A stretch of DNA of 64,000 nt, from positions 315,520,041-315,584,040 of the forward strand of contig NC_081405.1 of assembly GCF_030272615.1 (NCBI RefSeq), read 5' to 3'. Below the pieces are notes generated by a model that was given only the letters and a program-made list of their open reading frames with translations, ran no database searches and was not told the DNA's origin. Shown here piece by piece: positions 34,778-46,135 of this stretch (within the stretch, counting starts at the first letter, position 1; every line of letters begins with the position of its first letter). The translations under genes and the position numbers were made by a program. Origin of the DNA: Cryptomeria japonica (taxonomy: Eukaryota > Streptophyta > Pinopsida > Cupressales > Cupressaceae).

Positions 34778-35884
34778 TGAAAGACTTAGAAAAGAGATTG
34801 AAGATTACAAATACCGACATGGATGGCTACAAGATAGAACCGATACTTTCATTAGTTTATCTTCCTCCATCACCAAAACAGTTGGGAAAACCATCAGAGG
34901 CTATGAGAACACAAACTTCAGCTCCGAATACCATATATGGTGGTCTCTTTGTATAGTCCTCTACCTCCCTAAAAGATGAAATGGAAGAAGATGTTGTTCT
35001 TAACTGGCTCTTTAAGGAAGATAGTCAAAACGAGGAGGTACGACATTGTGAGATTTCCTCTAACCAATATGGTCCTGGCTACAAGATGATTCAACGTACG
35101 GGATATTCAGGTATTGGTCCTCTGGGCAAACAAAAGGAAGGTATTACTAAACCAATTTAGCTGCAAACAAAATCCACAAATGATAAGGCTGGACTAGGGT
35201 ACAATCCAAAAAAGACATCAGATCAAAAACATGTTTCTAAGTCTAAGTGGTAGAAAACGATATCACCTTCAATATTACAGGAAGTAGACGCTCAAAAAAC
35301 AAAAGCAAAGTGTGGAAAAGAGAAAGAGGAATCAGCAGTCGAGAAAGAAGAAATAATCAGTGCTCAAGCTTTGATAGTGTCAGCTACAATAATACAAGAA
35401 GTTGAGGTCCCAGAAGATATAAGAGATGAAGTAGTAAGAATCGGAGAATTGTTTGCACCACTAAAAGTTCCAGTCACATATATTGGCAGGCAGCAAGTAG
35501 ACGATTCAGAGACTGACTCAAATGAGTATGAATGGGGTCCTGACCACCTCTTAGATACATCCAGTATAGAAACTCCATAAGAGTCTAACGGTGTCATATA
35601 TGATATTCAAGAGCTGATATGCATAAAACAAGAGAAAGAAATATAAGAAATTGGACAAAAGAGACAAGCAAATTATGAACAAGGATTGAAGGAAGGAAGA
35701 GTACCAGAAATCTTTTCATCTATGTACCCCTGTGCTAAAATAGAACAAATCAGGTATAGCACTACACAAGAAGAATTAGAAGCTACAGAACAAGAACCAA
35801 TTATCAGTCCAGAGGAAGCTGAATGGAGTAGACGACAGCAAATCACAGAAACAACAAGATCATGTCAACAAGTGTGTCAGATAC
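34778..35884 (+). pseudogene. Pol linker with G-patch domain (element G)
   Basis: Frameshifted coding remnant between protease and RT. At about 35066-35158 the translation has GPGYKMIQRTGYSGIGPLGK followed by QKEGITKPI, a good fit to a G-patch (Gly-rich nucleic-acid-binding motif; conserved aromatic, several Gly, hydrophobic end). Next comes an acidic Glu/Asp-rich linker (VEVPEDIRDEVVRIGELF ... DDSETDSNEYEWGPDH). G-patches near the protease are known in some retroviruses and plant gypsy elements. It is cut by the solo LTR at 35885, and the linker resumes in the same frame at 37268. Confidence 0.75.
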
Positions 35885-37267
35885 TGTAGTCACATAAATC
35901 TGTCCATTTTAATTAAATGAATATTTCGTATTTATTTGATTAAAAATCCACTAGCCATCAGTTAATTAAATAAATATTTAATTAATTCATCCCCAAACAT
36001 TCTTCTATTAATTAAATAAATTATTCAATTTATTTTAATTAATTCATTAAATCAAATTCCCATCAATTAAATAAATAAAATCTATTTATTTAATTAAATC
36101 CCCCTATTCCTCTTTTAAATAAATTAAATAAAACATTTATTTAAATCATTATCCCCACCCCACTTGCATTTTCCTACAAATGCAACTTGCACACATTATT
36201 GAATTTTTATTTCAATAAAATCCTATTTTCCCTCACCCACCAAATCCACTTGCAAAATCTAATCCCCTTCTAGATTCTTCTAACCCCTTCCTAATTAACC
36301 TAATCCATCCCCTAATTATTGTCACATTCCTAAGCAAAATGGAGTCACTTCTCAAAGACCCCAAAGTCTTGGATAACCATTGAAAGTTTTCAACCTTCAA
36401 CCACTTAATCCCCCAAAGTCTTCAATAACCATTAATGGTTAATTCAACTCTCCCACATGGTTAAAACATTTGTTTTGACTCAACCTCTATCCAACCACAA
36501 AGGTCTCATCAAGCATTTAATGCTTTGACCATGATTATCTCTTAATCATTTGCACAAAGGTTTATCCTTGGATTAACTCCTAATCCAGTGGGTAATCCTA
36601 ATTTAGGCTTGACTCTTAGCCTTTAGATAACCATGAGGTCTTCTCAGGCCTTTAATGCCTCCAACCTCTTCTCTCAACCCAATCCTGTGTTGACACTTGT
36701 CACCATTTCATTGGTGCAAATTGTGCACATGGATCCCCAACTTTCAAGCTTGACCCTTGATTAAACCCTTCAATCCTGGCCATCCATTGCTCCATTTTTC
36801 CTATAAATAGAGCTCATTCCTTCATAATCCAGATCCTGAAAACTTGTATGCATTTAGACTATAGCCATTTTAGAGAGCATTTTAGCATAGCATAACTAAA
36901 TCTTGTCTTTTTAGTTAAAATACATCATTTTAGCATTACTATTAGCTTTTCATTTCATATTTGGAGCTATTATACAAATCTCAATCCTCCATAAGCATCC
37001 ATAGTGCAAAAAGCTGCTGAGAGCTACACTATTTTGGAACTTGGAGAGGAGAGGAACAAGGGAGAAGAAGCTAAGGCCATGCTAAGAGGCAGTTGGAGAT
37101 GTCTCATGATCATTTGTTCTATTTATTAGATATATTTAGCATGTTTCTTTTAGTGTCTCTTTTGGAATGCCTTCATGTTTTAGTTTTTGATTGACTAACG
37201 TTAACATCTTGTGTGTTTTGTTTTGATTGATCAAGAACTAACAATTGTGCCATTTAGGAGGGCATCA
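35885..37267 (+). mobile_element. Solo LTR (1,383 bp) inserted in G pol linker
   Basis: Starts TGTAGTCACATAAATCTG, ends GGAGGGCATCA, with a perfect GATAC duplication at 35880-35884 and 37268-37272. It is A+T-rich in its first third, with a CCTATAAATAGAGC promoter near 36800. The reading frame on the two sides agrees once the insert and one GATAC are discounted, which confirms the boundaries. Strand is from TATA direction. No internal sequence remains. Confidence 0.92.
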
Positions 37268-38678
37268 GATACAAATGACAAGTGAACCACAATATGAAGG
37301 AACTTGCAGCATTAAAGATGTTGGTGTTGATACCATATATACACTTACTAAATCACTTGAAGAAGACTCAAAAACTTCATCTGATGACTCTGATGACTTT
37401 GATGATAGTCTTATTCAAGACAATATCTACTCAGCCTCAAATTCGAAATCGTCTGATACAAACAATGAAAATTTGTCTACTGATCTTATCACTATCAAAC
37501 CATGATATGACATTCAGTCTGGCGTAGGGAACGACGCTACAAGTATGTCTATTGGATTAGGTCAACTAAATATTAATGTATAATTTAATAATCATGATCT
37601 GACTCTTCCTGTTCTTGAGACACTTATGCAAGGTATCATTCTGGAACTCAACTTTTCGATCCGCAATTGTGATGACAATTACCATGAACGCTCTTGAACC
37701 TGTGCAACATTTATCCTTACTACATCCAGAACTAATTGACTGTACTTTACAGAACCAACCCATGAATATACCTACTTTTTCCAATGACTATATGTTAGCC
37801 TATTATCTCAATGCAGTTGAACCCATGTACTCTTCCACTAGCGAATAGAGTGAAAACATGACTAAAGCGGATATCAAGTATCTTAGTCACAAAAATAAAA
37901 GATCTGATGGCGAAAACCACATTATGGCCATGTCGGAATCTAAAAAAGAGAAAATAAAGGACGTACCTAAAGGTGAAAACCTCTCTGAGGCACCTGAAGG
38001 TGAGATACTTGATGTACTTCCCAATCACTTCCAGGAAAGGTCTTCCATATTGATCGAGCCAACTTAGACAATGAACATTGGGAGTCAAGAGACACCACGC
38101 ATCATTCATGTAGCTCAATCACTATCAACAGAAGAATTGAAGGAGTTCACTCATCTATTCATAGAAAAGAAAATAAACTTTGCATGGACGTACTCTGATA
38201 TGCCAGGCCTGGATCCTGATCTCATTATGCACCATCTTTCTATCACACCGGGAGTTAAACTAGTCAAGCAAAAACTCCATAAGATGCACCCACATGTAGC
38301 ACTGCTAGTCAAGGTTGAGCTAGAAAAACTACTTAAAGTTGGATTCATTAGAGCTATAGGTTATGCCGAATGGATTTCAAACATAGTACTTGTGTCAAAA
38401 GCAAACAAATCTATTAGAGTTTGCACAGGCTTCAGAGATCTCAACAAAGCGTGTCCGAAGGATGACTTTCCAATACCAAATATTGACATGATAATCGATA
38501 TGACTACTGGGTATGAGATGTACTCACTAATGGATGGATTCTCTGGCTACAACCAAATCAAAATAGCTCTTGGAGATCAAGAAAAGACAGCTTTCACTTG
38601 TGCATGGGGAACCTTTTGCTGGAATGTCATGCCATTTGGGCTAAAGAACGCAGGGGCGACCTATCAAAGAGCAGTTAT
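37268..38678 (+). pseudogene. Pol linker and first half of reverse transcriptase (element G)
   Basis: An acidic linker (DDSDDFDDSLIQDN; APEGEILDVLPNHF) is followed from about 38100 by a gypsy RT. Seen in order are the N-terminal FAWTYSDMPGLDPDLIMHHL, the fingers motif GFRDLNKACPKDDFPIPNID, the palm LMDGFSGYNQIKIA with its first catalytic Asp, and MPFGLKNAGATYQRA. TAGs at about 37846 and 38066 fall where Gln is plausible. The RT is cut at 38678 by element N, and its YVDD half is 10.6 kb away at 49325. Confidence 0.9.
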
Positions 38679-39700
38679 TGTCGTGCTATGTGAAGTGTAC
38701 CTGTACCTGCAACCACAATGCACTCAATAAATCATTACAAGCAATGGTTAGTAGATTTAAATCAAAGAAAGACAAAACAATAGCTAATCGAGTTATTGCC
38801 TCCTAGTAAATGCGAGTATGAAAATGCTCTTAGATCTGATTATGCATATTCCAATGACGACTACACTTAGATGGAGGATTTGAATGATGAAAATGCATGA
38901 TCTAGAAAGAATAGCATGATTAAGCTACATGAATGATTGATCTAGCATGATTAAGATAAGATTTAAGCTAAAATTGAGCATGATAACATTGCTAAGAAAT
39001 GATAAACTAGAAGCTAGATGCCTATAGTAACAATGCTTAAGCTACGAATGAGATGGGATGCATATCATGATATGAAATTAGGACCCTTTGTGCTCCAAAA
39101 TGAGGTCTATTTATAGGATTTTCCAAGGCTAGGGGTGATGTGGCAAGAATCAACAGTCAAGATTGATCTGAAGATATCAATTGTTAAATTGGAGGAGGAT
39201 TGCAAAGGGGGTTGGATTAAAGGGAATATCTATCTCTATGGTGACAAGTGTCAAGAGGCTTCTAGAAGGAGTTGGATGAAAGGGAACACTCAGTGACAAG
39301 TGTCACAAAGGTTCTAGAAGATGTTGGATGAAAGGGGACATGGTGGTAGGTAGAATGGGTTAGGTTTAGGAGTGGTAGAAGTTCGGAGAATTTGAATCTA
39401 AAAATTCAAATAATATGAAAAGGGTAATTAATCTCAACAACTCATGAATTTGATTTGTTTTAATTAATTAAAGGATTAGAAGAAATGATTTTGATGGAGA
39501 GAATTAATTAATTTGAATAAATTAATTAAAGGGGTGAAATGAAATGAACCTATTTAATAAATCTTTAGATTTATTAATAAGTAGATGAAAGGGGAAATTT
39601 AATCAAATTACTTAGTGAATTCAATTAAATTGGGAAGGAGGATTAATTAAATAATTGCTTATTTAATTAATTGTCTTCAGACCATTTTTAGGTGTATTCA
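38679..39700 (-). repeat. N 3' LTR
   Basis: TGTCGTGCTATGTGAAG...GGTGTATTCA in plus orientation, about 1,022 bp, matching 48278-49319. It has a TATAAATAG box on the minus strand (about 39107-39116). Instead of being followed by the PPT it is followed by rearranged LTR pieces. Confidence 0.88.
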
Positions 39701-40571
39701 TATCATTTTTGCATCCCATCTCATTTGCATTCAAGCATTGTTACTATAGGCATCTAGCTTCTAGTTTATCATTTCAGCAATGTTATCATGCTCAATTTTA
39801 GCTTAATTGCATCTCAATCTTAGTTTATTTTCTAGATCAATCATGAAATCATATAGCTTAATCATGTTATTCTTGCTAGATCATGCATTTTCTTCATTCA
39901 AATCCTCCATCTAAGTGTAGTCAAGTCACTGGAATTTGCATAATCAGATCTAAGAGGATTTTTCATACTCGCATTTACTAGGAGGCAATAAGTCGATTAG
40001 CTATGGTTTTGTCTTTCTTTGATTTAAATCTTCTAACCATGCTAGACCATTTCACTAAGGGGGTTGGATTAAAGGGAACATCTGTCATCTCTATGGTGAC
40101 AAGTGTCAAGAGGCTTCTAGAAGGAGTTGGATGAAAGGGAACACTTAGTGACAAGTGTCACAAAGGTTCTAGAAGATGTTGGATGAAAGGGGACATGGTG
40201 GTAGGTAGAATGGGTTAGGTTTAGGAATGGTTAGGTTTAGGAGTGGTAGAAGTTAGGATAATTTGAATTTAAAAATTCAAATAATATGAAAGGGGTAATT
40301 AATCTCAACAACTCATGAATTTGATTTGTTTTAATTAATTAAAGGATTAGAAGAAATGATTTTGATGGAGAGAATTAATTAATTTGAATTAATTCATTAA
40401 AGGGGTGAAATGAAATTAACCTATTTAATAAATCCTTAGATTAATTAATAAGTAGATGAAAGGGGAAATTTAATCAAATTACTTAGTGAATTCAATTAAA
40501 TTGGGAAGGAGGAATAATTAAATAATCGCTTATTTAATTAATTATCTTTAAACCATTTTTAGGTGTATACA
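39701..40571. repeat. Rearranged LTR pieces: inverted then direct
   Basis: 39701-40048 is the reverse complement of roughly 38718-39075 (first third of the LTR). 40057-40571 is a direct copy of roughly 39204-39700 (last half), ending GGTGTATACA next to the PPT. The three pieces together make a large potential hairpin with duplicated arms. Confidence 0.88.
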
Positions 40572-40574
40572 TTT

Positions 40575-40590
40575 TTCCCCTCTTTGAAGC
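40575..40590 (-). other. N polypurine tract
   Basis: The minus strand reads CAAAGAGGGGAAAAA before the LTR end at 40571, the same tract type as in G, H1 and C. Confidence 0.85.
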
Positions 40591-40863
40591 GATGTGTGAT
40601 GACGCGTTGATTCAAAGAATAATCTCATTTTGATGTTGATATTGATTTGATAGGATGCCCCAACTCTTCATTGCTAAATTCCAGTATGATGATGCCCCCT
40701 CGGGAGATCAATTGAGATAATTGATCTTTGGAGTTTTTGCGAGATTGATATCCCGATAGATTTGATTTGATTTCTATAGCTGTGTTTGATGAAAATGCGA
40801 GTTCTTCAATTATCTTGATTGCTTAGGTTGATAAGATTGAAAAATCTTGATTGATTAGATTCA

Positions 40864-41001
40864 GTCTGGTTTCAGGAAGGATTCATCCTGTATAAGACAT
40901 GATCAAAACATCTGGTTTCAGGAAGGATACATCCTATATAAGACATGAATCAGAAACAGATCGTCTGGTTTCAGGAAGGATTCATCCTGTATAAGACATG
41001 A
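40864..41001. repeat. Three tandem copies of a 47-52-bp unit (N 3' region)
   Basis: TCTGGTTTCAGGAAGGATTC then ATCCTGTATAAGACATGA at 40864, 40911 and 40963. Two imperfect reverse-complement copies occur in G's leader at 31945-32045. Confidence 0.88.
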
Positions 41002-41149
41002 TTCGAATTGATTAGGCTTGATTGATTGTTTTTATTTGATAAGGTTGATTGATAAAGAACTGACAGTTTGTTGATATCAAGTTACAGAAATTTTGGATAT
41101 GCTGATTGTTGGTTCTGATGAGAGAGATAGCATAAGAGTTGATAATATC

Positions 41150-42276
41150 ATGAGAGAGATGAGTCGTCATTCTGATTGCGTATACACTTGTGATGATACT
41201 TTGATGATTCTTGCGATAGATTTAACCTTGGATAAAAGGAGCTTGTGGGATCCCATGCGAGAATGAAATGCAAGCTAAAATGCAAATATAAAGCTACGAC
41301 CGGACCAGTCACTAGATTATTTTGCATTTTTGTCATCATTGAGCTTTTGAAATGTGGGAAGTGAGTGCAAACATCGATGGTATAATTAAACCATGATGAC
41401 ATGAGCACTACTTTCCTAGATTTTGATATAGCAAGTTAACAGAAGCATCAAGGTATAATTGAACCAAGATGACTTGAATGTTGTTTGCGTAAAACAAGCA
41501 ATATTAATCATTTCAATACGCAAATCGAAAATGTATTCAATTATATTCTAATGATCATGTCCCGAGACAAATTTGCACATATTAATGATTAATTTTCAAA
41601 CAGCAAACAAGAAAAATATCATGTTTCTTCCTTGTTCCTCTAGTCAAAGACATCCTGGAGTCACTCAAAAATCATGATAGCAAAAATCAATATAGAAAAG
41701 TTGAACAATCATGTTAAAATAATTATCCAAAAAGATATTATCCACTGAAAAAGTGTGTGATGTGCTTAGATTGACTTCGTGATAGCTTGATTGTTGATAG
41801 TTTGATCTCGTGTTCAATGTTGGATGTGTCTCAGTTTTCGCTTGATAAGAGTTGTCTAACTGTTTGTTCTACCTGTTTGATTTAGCTTAAAATGATCAAG
41901 AGTTTGCCCCCAGCTAGGTGTAGGATTTTGCCCCAAGCCTAGAAACAAAGTTGTAATGATATATCCAATGATCCAAACCATGGTAAGAAGCCACCTGGGA
42001 TGCTTGTGTATGTACAAAGGCTTATGATGCATATGAATAGCGTTGATGGAAGATGAATGAATGCAAGCGGAATGAATGCATGAACTAATAGATGGAAGAG
42101 CTAGCTGACAGATAGCACATGTTTGCCAGGTTTTCACCGTCTATTTTTATTGCACTTTTTCTGATATTTGATTTTTTTTTTGGATTTTTTTTCTTTTTCA
42201 ATGTTTTTTATTTTTTCTGATTTTTCCACTATTTTTTATTTTTCTGATTTTTCACTGTTTTTTTTTTTTTGATTTT
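41150..42276 (-). other. N 3' untranslated region; conserved block and T-rich tract, no gene
   Basis: 41150-42010 is shared with T1 (1-1040, reverse complement). At 42115-42140 the minus strand has GGTGAAAACCTGGCAAACA, and 42160-42275 is a poly(T) tract (poly(A) on the coding strand) directly after the integrase. The same arrangement is found after the integrase of G and C. Confidence 0.7.
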
Positions 42277-43610
42277 TCAGACATAGAACTTTTTCAGGTG
42301 CATACTATTGATAGGTTCTTCGAGCTGATCTTTCTCCTATGTCGATAGAAAATATGCTCCTGATCCAAATACTGTAATGACCACAAACGGACCTAACCAG
42401 TTTGATTCAAACTTTCCTTTCTTTTCTCGATCTGCCTGGTTGCGTGGATTTTCCTTTAGCACTAGTTCTCCAACTTGAAAGATTCTTGGTTTGACCTTGT
42501 GATTATAGCTTCGGCACATTCTTTGGTGATATACCTTTAGATGATCAAAGGCATTGTGTCTGCATTCATGGATCAGTTCTAACTCTTGTAGTCTAGATAC
42601 TCTTTGTTCTTCATCTGGGATGAGACCTTTTAGTGATACACGTAGAGAAGGTATCTCTACTTCAATTGGCAATATGGCTTCTGATCCATATACAAGAGAG
42701 AAAGGTGTGGTACCTGTTGGTGTGCGGATACTAGTGCAGTAGGCCCATAGAGAAGGGTTTAGTTGGATATGCCAATCTTTCCCGGTATTGTTCACTGTCT
42801 TTTTAAGGATTTTCATAATAGTTTTGTAATATGCTTCTGCCTGCCCATTTCCCTATGGATAATATGGTGTGGAGAATCTGTGTTGGATTTTGAACTTCTC
42901 ACATAGCTCTTGTACATCTTGATTCTTGAATGGTCACCCATTATCAGTGATAATGGTCATTGGTATTCCATAGCAACTGATGATGTAATTCAGGATAAAT
43001 GCAGCAATTTGTTTTTCTGTGATATTGATGAGAGGTATCGCTTCAATCCATTTTGTTAAATATTCAGTAGCTACAAGAATGAATTTGTGTCCATTAGATG
43101 AAGAAGGATTTATCTTTCCTACTAGATCAAGTCCCCATTGACAAAAATTCCAAGATGTTGCTAAAGCATGTAGTTCTTGTGTCGGTGCATGGATCAAGTT
43201 CCCATGGATTTGACATTGTTTGCATGTTCTTGCTATCTTAAAAGAATCTCGTTCCATAGTCGGCCAATAATAGCCCAAGCATATGAGTTTTTTCGAAAGG
43301 GTAAGACCACTTGATTGAGTGCCACAAATGTCGTTATGGACTTCATGTAAGGCCTTCTCAAATTCTTCTTGTTTAAGACATCTTAAGAGAGTACCGTCCA
43401 GACCTTGTTTATACAGGGTATTCGCGACGAGAGTATAATGGGAAGATTGGCAAATAAAGTTTCTCTTTTGGTTCTTCGATAAGTCAGGAGGTAAGATGTT
43501 GTCTTTCAAGTATGTGTAAGTTTGGCCATAGTGTGAGGAATCGTGTCCAATAAGTTGACAGATGGTTCGGGAATCAGGACAATTAAAGGCAGGATGAAAC
43601 AACTCTTCAA
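42277..43610 (-). pseudogene. Gypsy integrase (element N)
   Basis: The H2C2 zinc domain (VHNDICGTQSSG, YYWPTMERDS, RTCKQCQIHGN) is followed by the rve core with WGLDLVGKI (first Asp), ATEYLTKWIEAIPL, YGIPMTIITDNG (second Asp) and GNGQAEA (Glu), then LWAYCTSIRTPTG, SLVYGSEAILPIE and the C-terminal GELVLKENPRNQAD and NWLGPFVV region. One frame holds throughout but is broken by TGA at 42934 and TAG at 42853, where the family has Arg and Gln, and by a TAG near the C-terminus. The end at 42277 follows MHLKKFY. The catalytic residues survive, so damage is mainly nonsense mutation. Confidence 0.9.
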
Positions 43611-44123
43611 CTAGGAATTCATAACGCTATTGTTTTTCTGTGTCTGCAATAGAGAAGCAAGTGTAGCCATGGCATATGCTGCTTTGTTGTCATTTCTTGG
43701 AATCTGTTCAAAATTTATTTCTACAAAGTACTTCTTGATATCATCCACCATCTTTTTGTAAGGCATGAGTTTGCCATCTTTTGTTTGAAAGTCATCATTG
43801 ATTTGATTAATGACAAGCTGAGAGTCTCCAAAGACTTGAAGTTGTTTAATATTCCATTCTACAACCATTTTGATACCTGTTACCAATGCTTCATACTATG
43901 CTATATTGTTTGTACACAGAAAGCTTAATTTGTATGCTTTCGGGATTGTATGCCCTTGTGGTGTGATAAATAGAATTCCTGCTCCTGATCTGTGTTGTGT
44001 TCCTTTATTGATGTCTACTCCTGGACTGATATTCGGGTGATGTATTGTAAGATATGGATCAAACCCTGAAATGTCTGTATATGAATAGGCAAAATTGACT
44101 TGCCATCTTTTGAATGGTTTCAA
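43611..44123 (-). pseudogene. RT N-terminus fused to RNase H by deletion (element N)
   Basis: The first 26 or so residues match the extreme RT N-terminus (FAYSYTDISGFDPYLTIHHP, then ISPGV), as in G at about 38190. The next residues are already in the second, archaeal-type RNase H (GAGILFITPQGHTIP, EYEALVTGIKMVVEW, GDSQLVINQIND, IPRNDNKAAYAMATLAS). The whole RT palm, thumb and first RNase H, about 380 codons, are absent, with the deletion near 44020. A TAG at about 43894 sits where a Glu is expected. The RNase H Asp/Glu residues are mostly visible. Confidence 0.85.
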
Positions 44124-45002
44124 ATATTTTTACCCTGCTAGTTCTAATAGAAAGATTGTTGGATGTAGATCAATTGTGCCAATGATAACTGCCTCTACTG
44201 GTTCCATTAGGATAGATAACTTCTCTTGATATAATTCAGGTAAAGTGTCAAATCTTCCATCTTTTGATGCCTCAAGGAGGTTTTTACCGTTAGATTCGTC
44301 CTTTATTTTTACTTTTCCCGGTCTAATGTTGCCAATAAATGGTTTTCAACATTAGACTTGATATTCTTTTCTTGATTTTCACTTTTGCGACTAGGAGATT
44401 TAACACCCACTTGACTGGAAGATATGTTAGTGGAATCCCTGGTGAAAGTTGTTGTGGGTTTGATTTCATCAAGATATAAGGATATGGCATGGTCATTAGG
44501 AAAGGTATCAATGTTAGTATATCCTTCATTTTCCCAGTCCATAGATTCAGGATACCATAAGGATAAAGGATCTTCAGGTTGAATAGTTTCAAAGCTATTA
44601 GGGGTCATGATAGAGATGTCAGAGCTTTCAGTATGTATTTCCATGTCTAGAATGATACTCTCATCAGAATGACCTTGTATAAGAAAATCTTGATCATCCT
44701 CGGTTAAGTCCATGTCAGTCACATGTGATTCTGATTCAAGTGGGATAGTTCCTAATGTTTGTCCTGCATACGTGTGAACTGCATCAACTACTATATCTAC
44801 TTCTTCATCCCTCTCAATTTGAAGTTGCTCTTGTTTGTTTTTCCATGATAGCAAATATTCTTTGTTTCCCCGATCTTTTAGCTACATTTGTTCTTCCATG
44901 TTTGACAAAATTAATTCAAATGATTGTTCCTTGGATTGTGTGCTTGAAGTTGCTGCCTCTTTGTTATGTGAATCAATGACCTCTTGAGCTGATCTCATAT
45001 TA
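44124..45002 (-). pseudogene. Pol linker (element N)
   Basis: Acidic linker between protease and RT: DMDLTEDDQDFLIQGHSDES, PESMDWENEGYTNIDTFPND, SPSRKSENQEKN. The MDWENEGY... NDHAISLYLDEIKP text corresponds to G's linker (FSNDYMLAYYLNAVEP). No G-patch is recognised here. Frames differ from the neighbours, so indels separate it from protease and RT. Confidence 0.7.
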
Positions 45003-45734
45003 CTACAACAGTGCAATGGATTTGATTCTGCTGATATTGTGATTTCCTACCCATTGTAGGGAAATTTTACACACAGGTGGTATGTTGATGGGACAACTTG
45101 TATATCCTGAATCCATGGTCTCCCCAGGAGTATGTTGAATATCTTGAATCCATGGTCTCCCCAGGAGTATGTTGTATGGTAGGTCCAAGTCTAAAACTTG
45201 GCATGCTATATCTTTTTGCAAGGGTTCCACTGTGATGGGTAATATCACCATTCCTTTAGATGAATGTTCTTCTTCATTATGTGCTTTGATTTTGATCTTT
45301 TTCCCGGGATCAACTGCATCTTCTGAATAGCCTAGAGCACAAACCAGATTCATAGAGCAAATGTTCAAGCTAGCTCCCCCATCTATTAGGACATGTTTAA
45401 CAAGCATTCTATGAATGAGGACTTCAATTTGCAAGGAAGCGCTATGAGGATTTTGCAATGAATCAATGCTTGGATATGAAGGAGATGAGCTTTGAATAGG
45501 ATTCTCTGAAATAGGTTTGATGGCAATCATGGATATCGCTTGGGGAAATTTATCTTTGGATGCATTATTTGGCAAGGATGCTATGGAAGGTTCTTGCAAG
45601 CTTTCAGGAGGTGTAGGAATAGATGCCTTTGGAGAGTCAATTTGCTTTCGGATGGATCGATCATTGTTAGACATGGGTGCATGATTTTGATCTTCTTTAG
45701 CCAAATCCTTTAGGGATCTCTTTAAGAGATGCAT
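45003..45734 (-). pseudogene. Gypsy aspartic protease (element N)
   Basis: HVLIDGGASLNICSMNLVCA holds the D-G-G active site, followed by [40 protein letters not shown] and the C-terminal HTPGETMD region. It is closely similar to the proteases of G and C. A 45-bp duplication (GGAGTATGTTG, ATCCATGGTCTCCCC) is visible at 45107-45172, so the end of the domain is altered. The upstream Pro/Ser-rich stretch is the gag-protease spacer. Confidence 0.85.
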
Positions 45735-46135
45735 AAAAGAGCCACCTTTCTTTTGAGATGTATTTAAAATCCTTGTGAGGTTTTAACATAGTTGGATTTT
45801 GATTTCGAACTTGTTTGATTGCTCTGATATGTTGGTTTGTTCTATTTTCTTCTTGTGTTTTTCTTTGATATGTCATGTTGATATGATCTTTAGCTATTTC
45901 AAATGTTTCTGTTTCTATTTTAGGGGTTTGATTGTCTAAATGTTGTTTTGGATAAGTGATCAAGTGTCAATTTCAAGGCAATAGAGTGATATGGCACTAA
46001 AGGAGAATCCAAGTGTTTAAAAGTTTGCAAGTTTTTCGATCTTCGGTTTAGGAGTGCAATGGTGATGATTTGATAAGAACCAAGTCCAGTAGGAACGATA
46101 TATCCTATGATGTGGGACAAGACTATCCTGACCAA
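45735..46135 (-). pseudogene. Unassigned coding remnant (element N, gag position)
   Basis: Two short overlapping frames lie where the end of gag is expected, one of them Lys/Gln/Asn-rich (HINMTYQRKTQEENRTNQH). I see neither the Retrotrans_gag domain nor the nucleocapsid knuckle, so gag is probably deleted. Confidence 0.35.
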
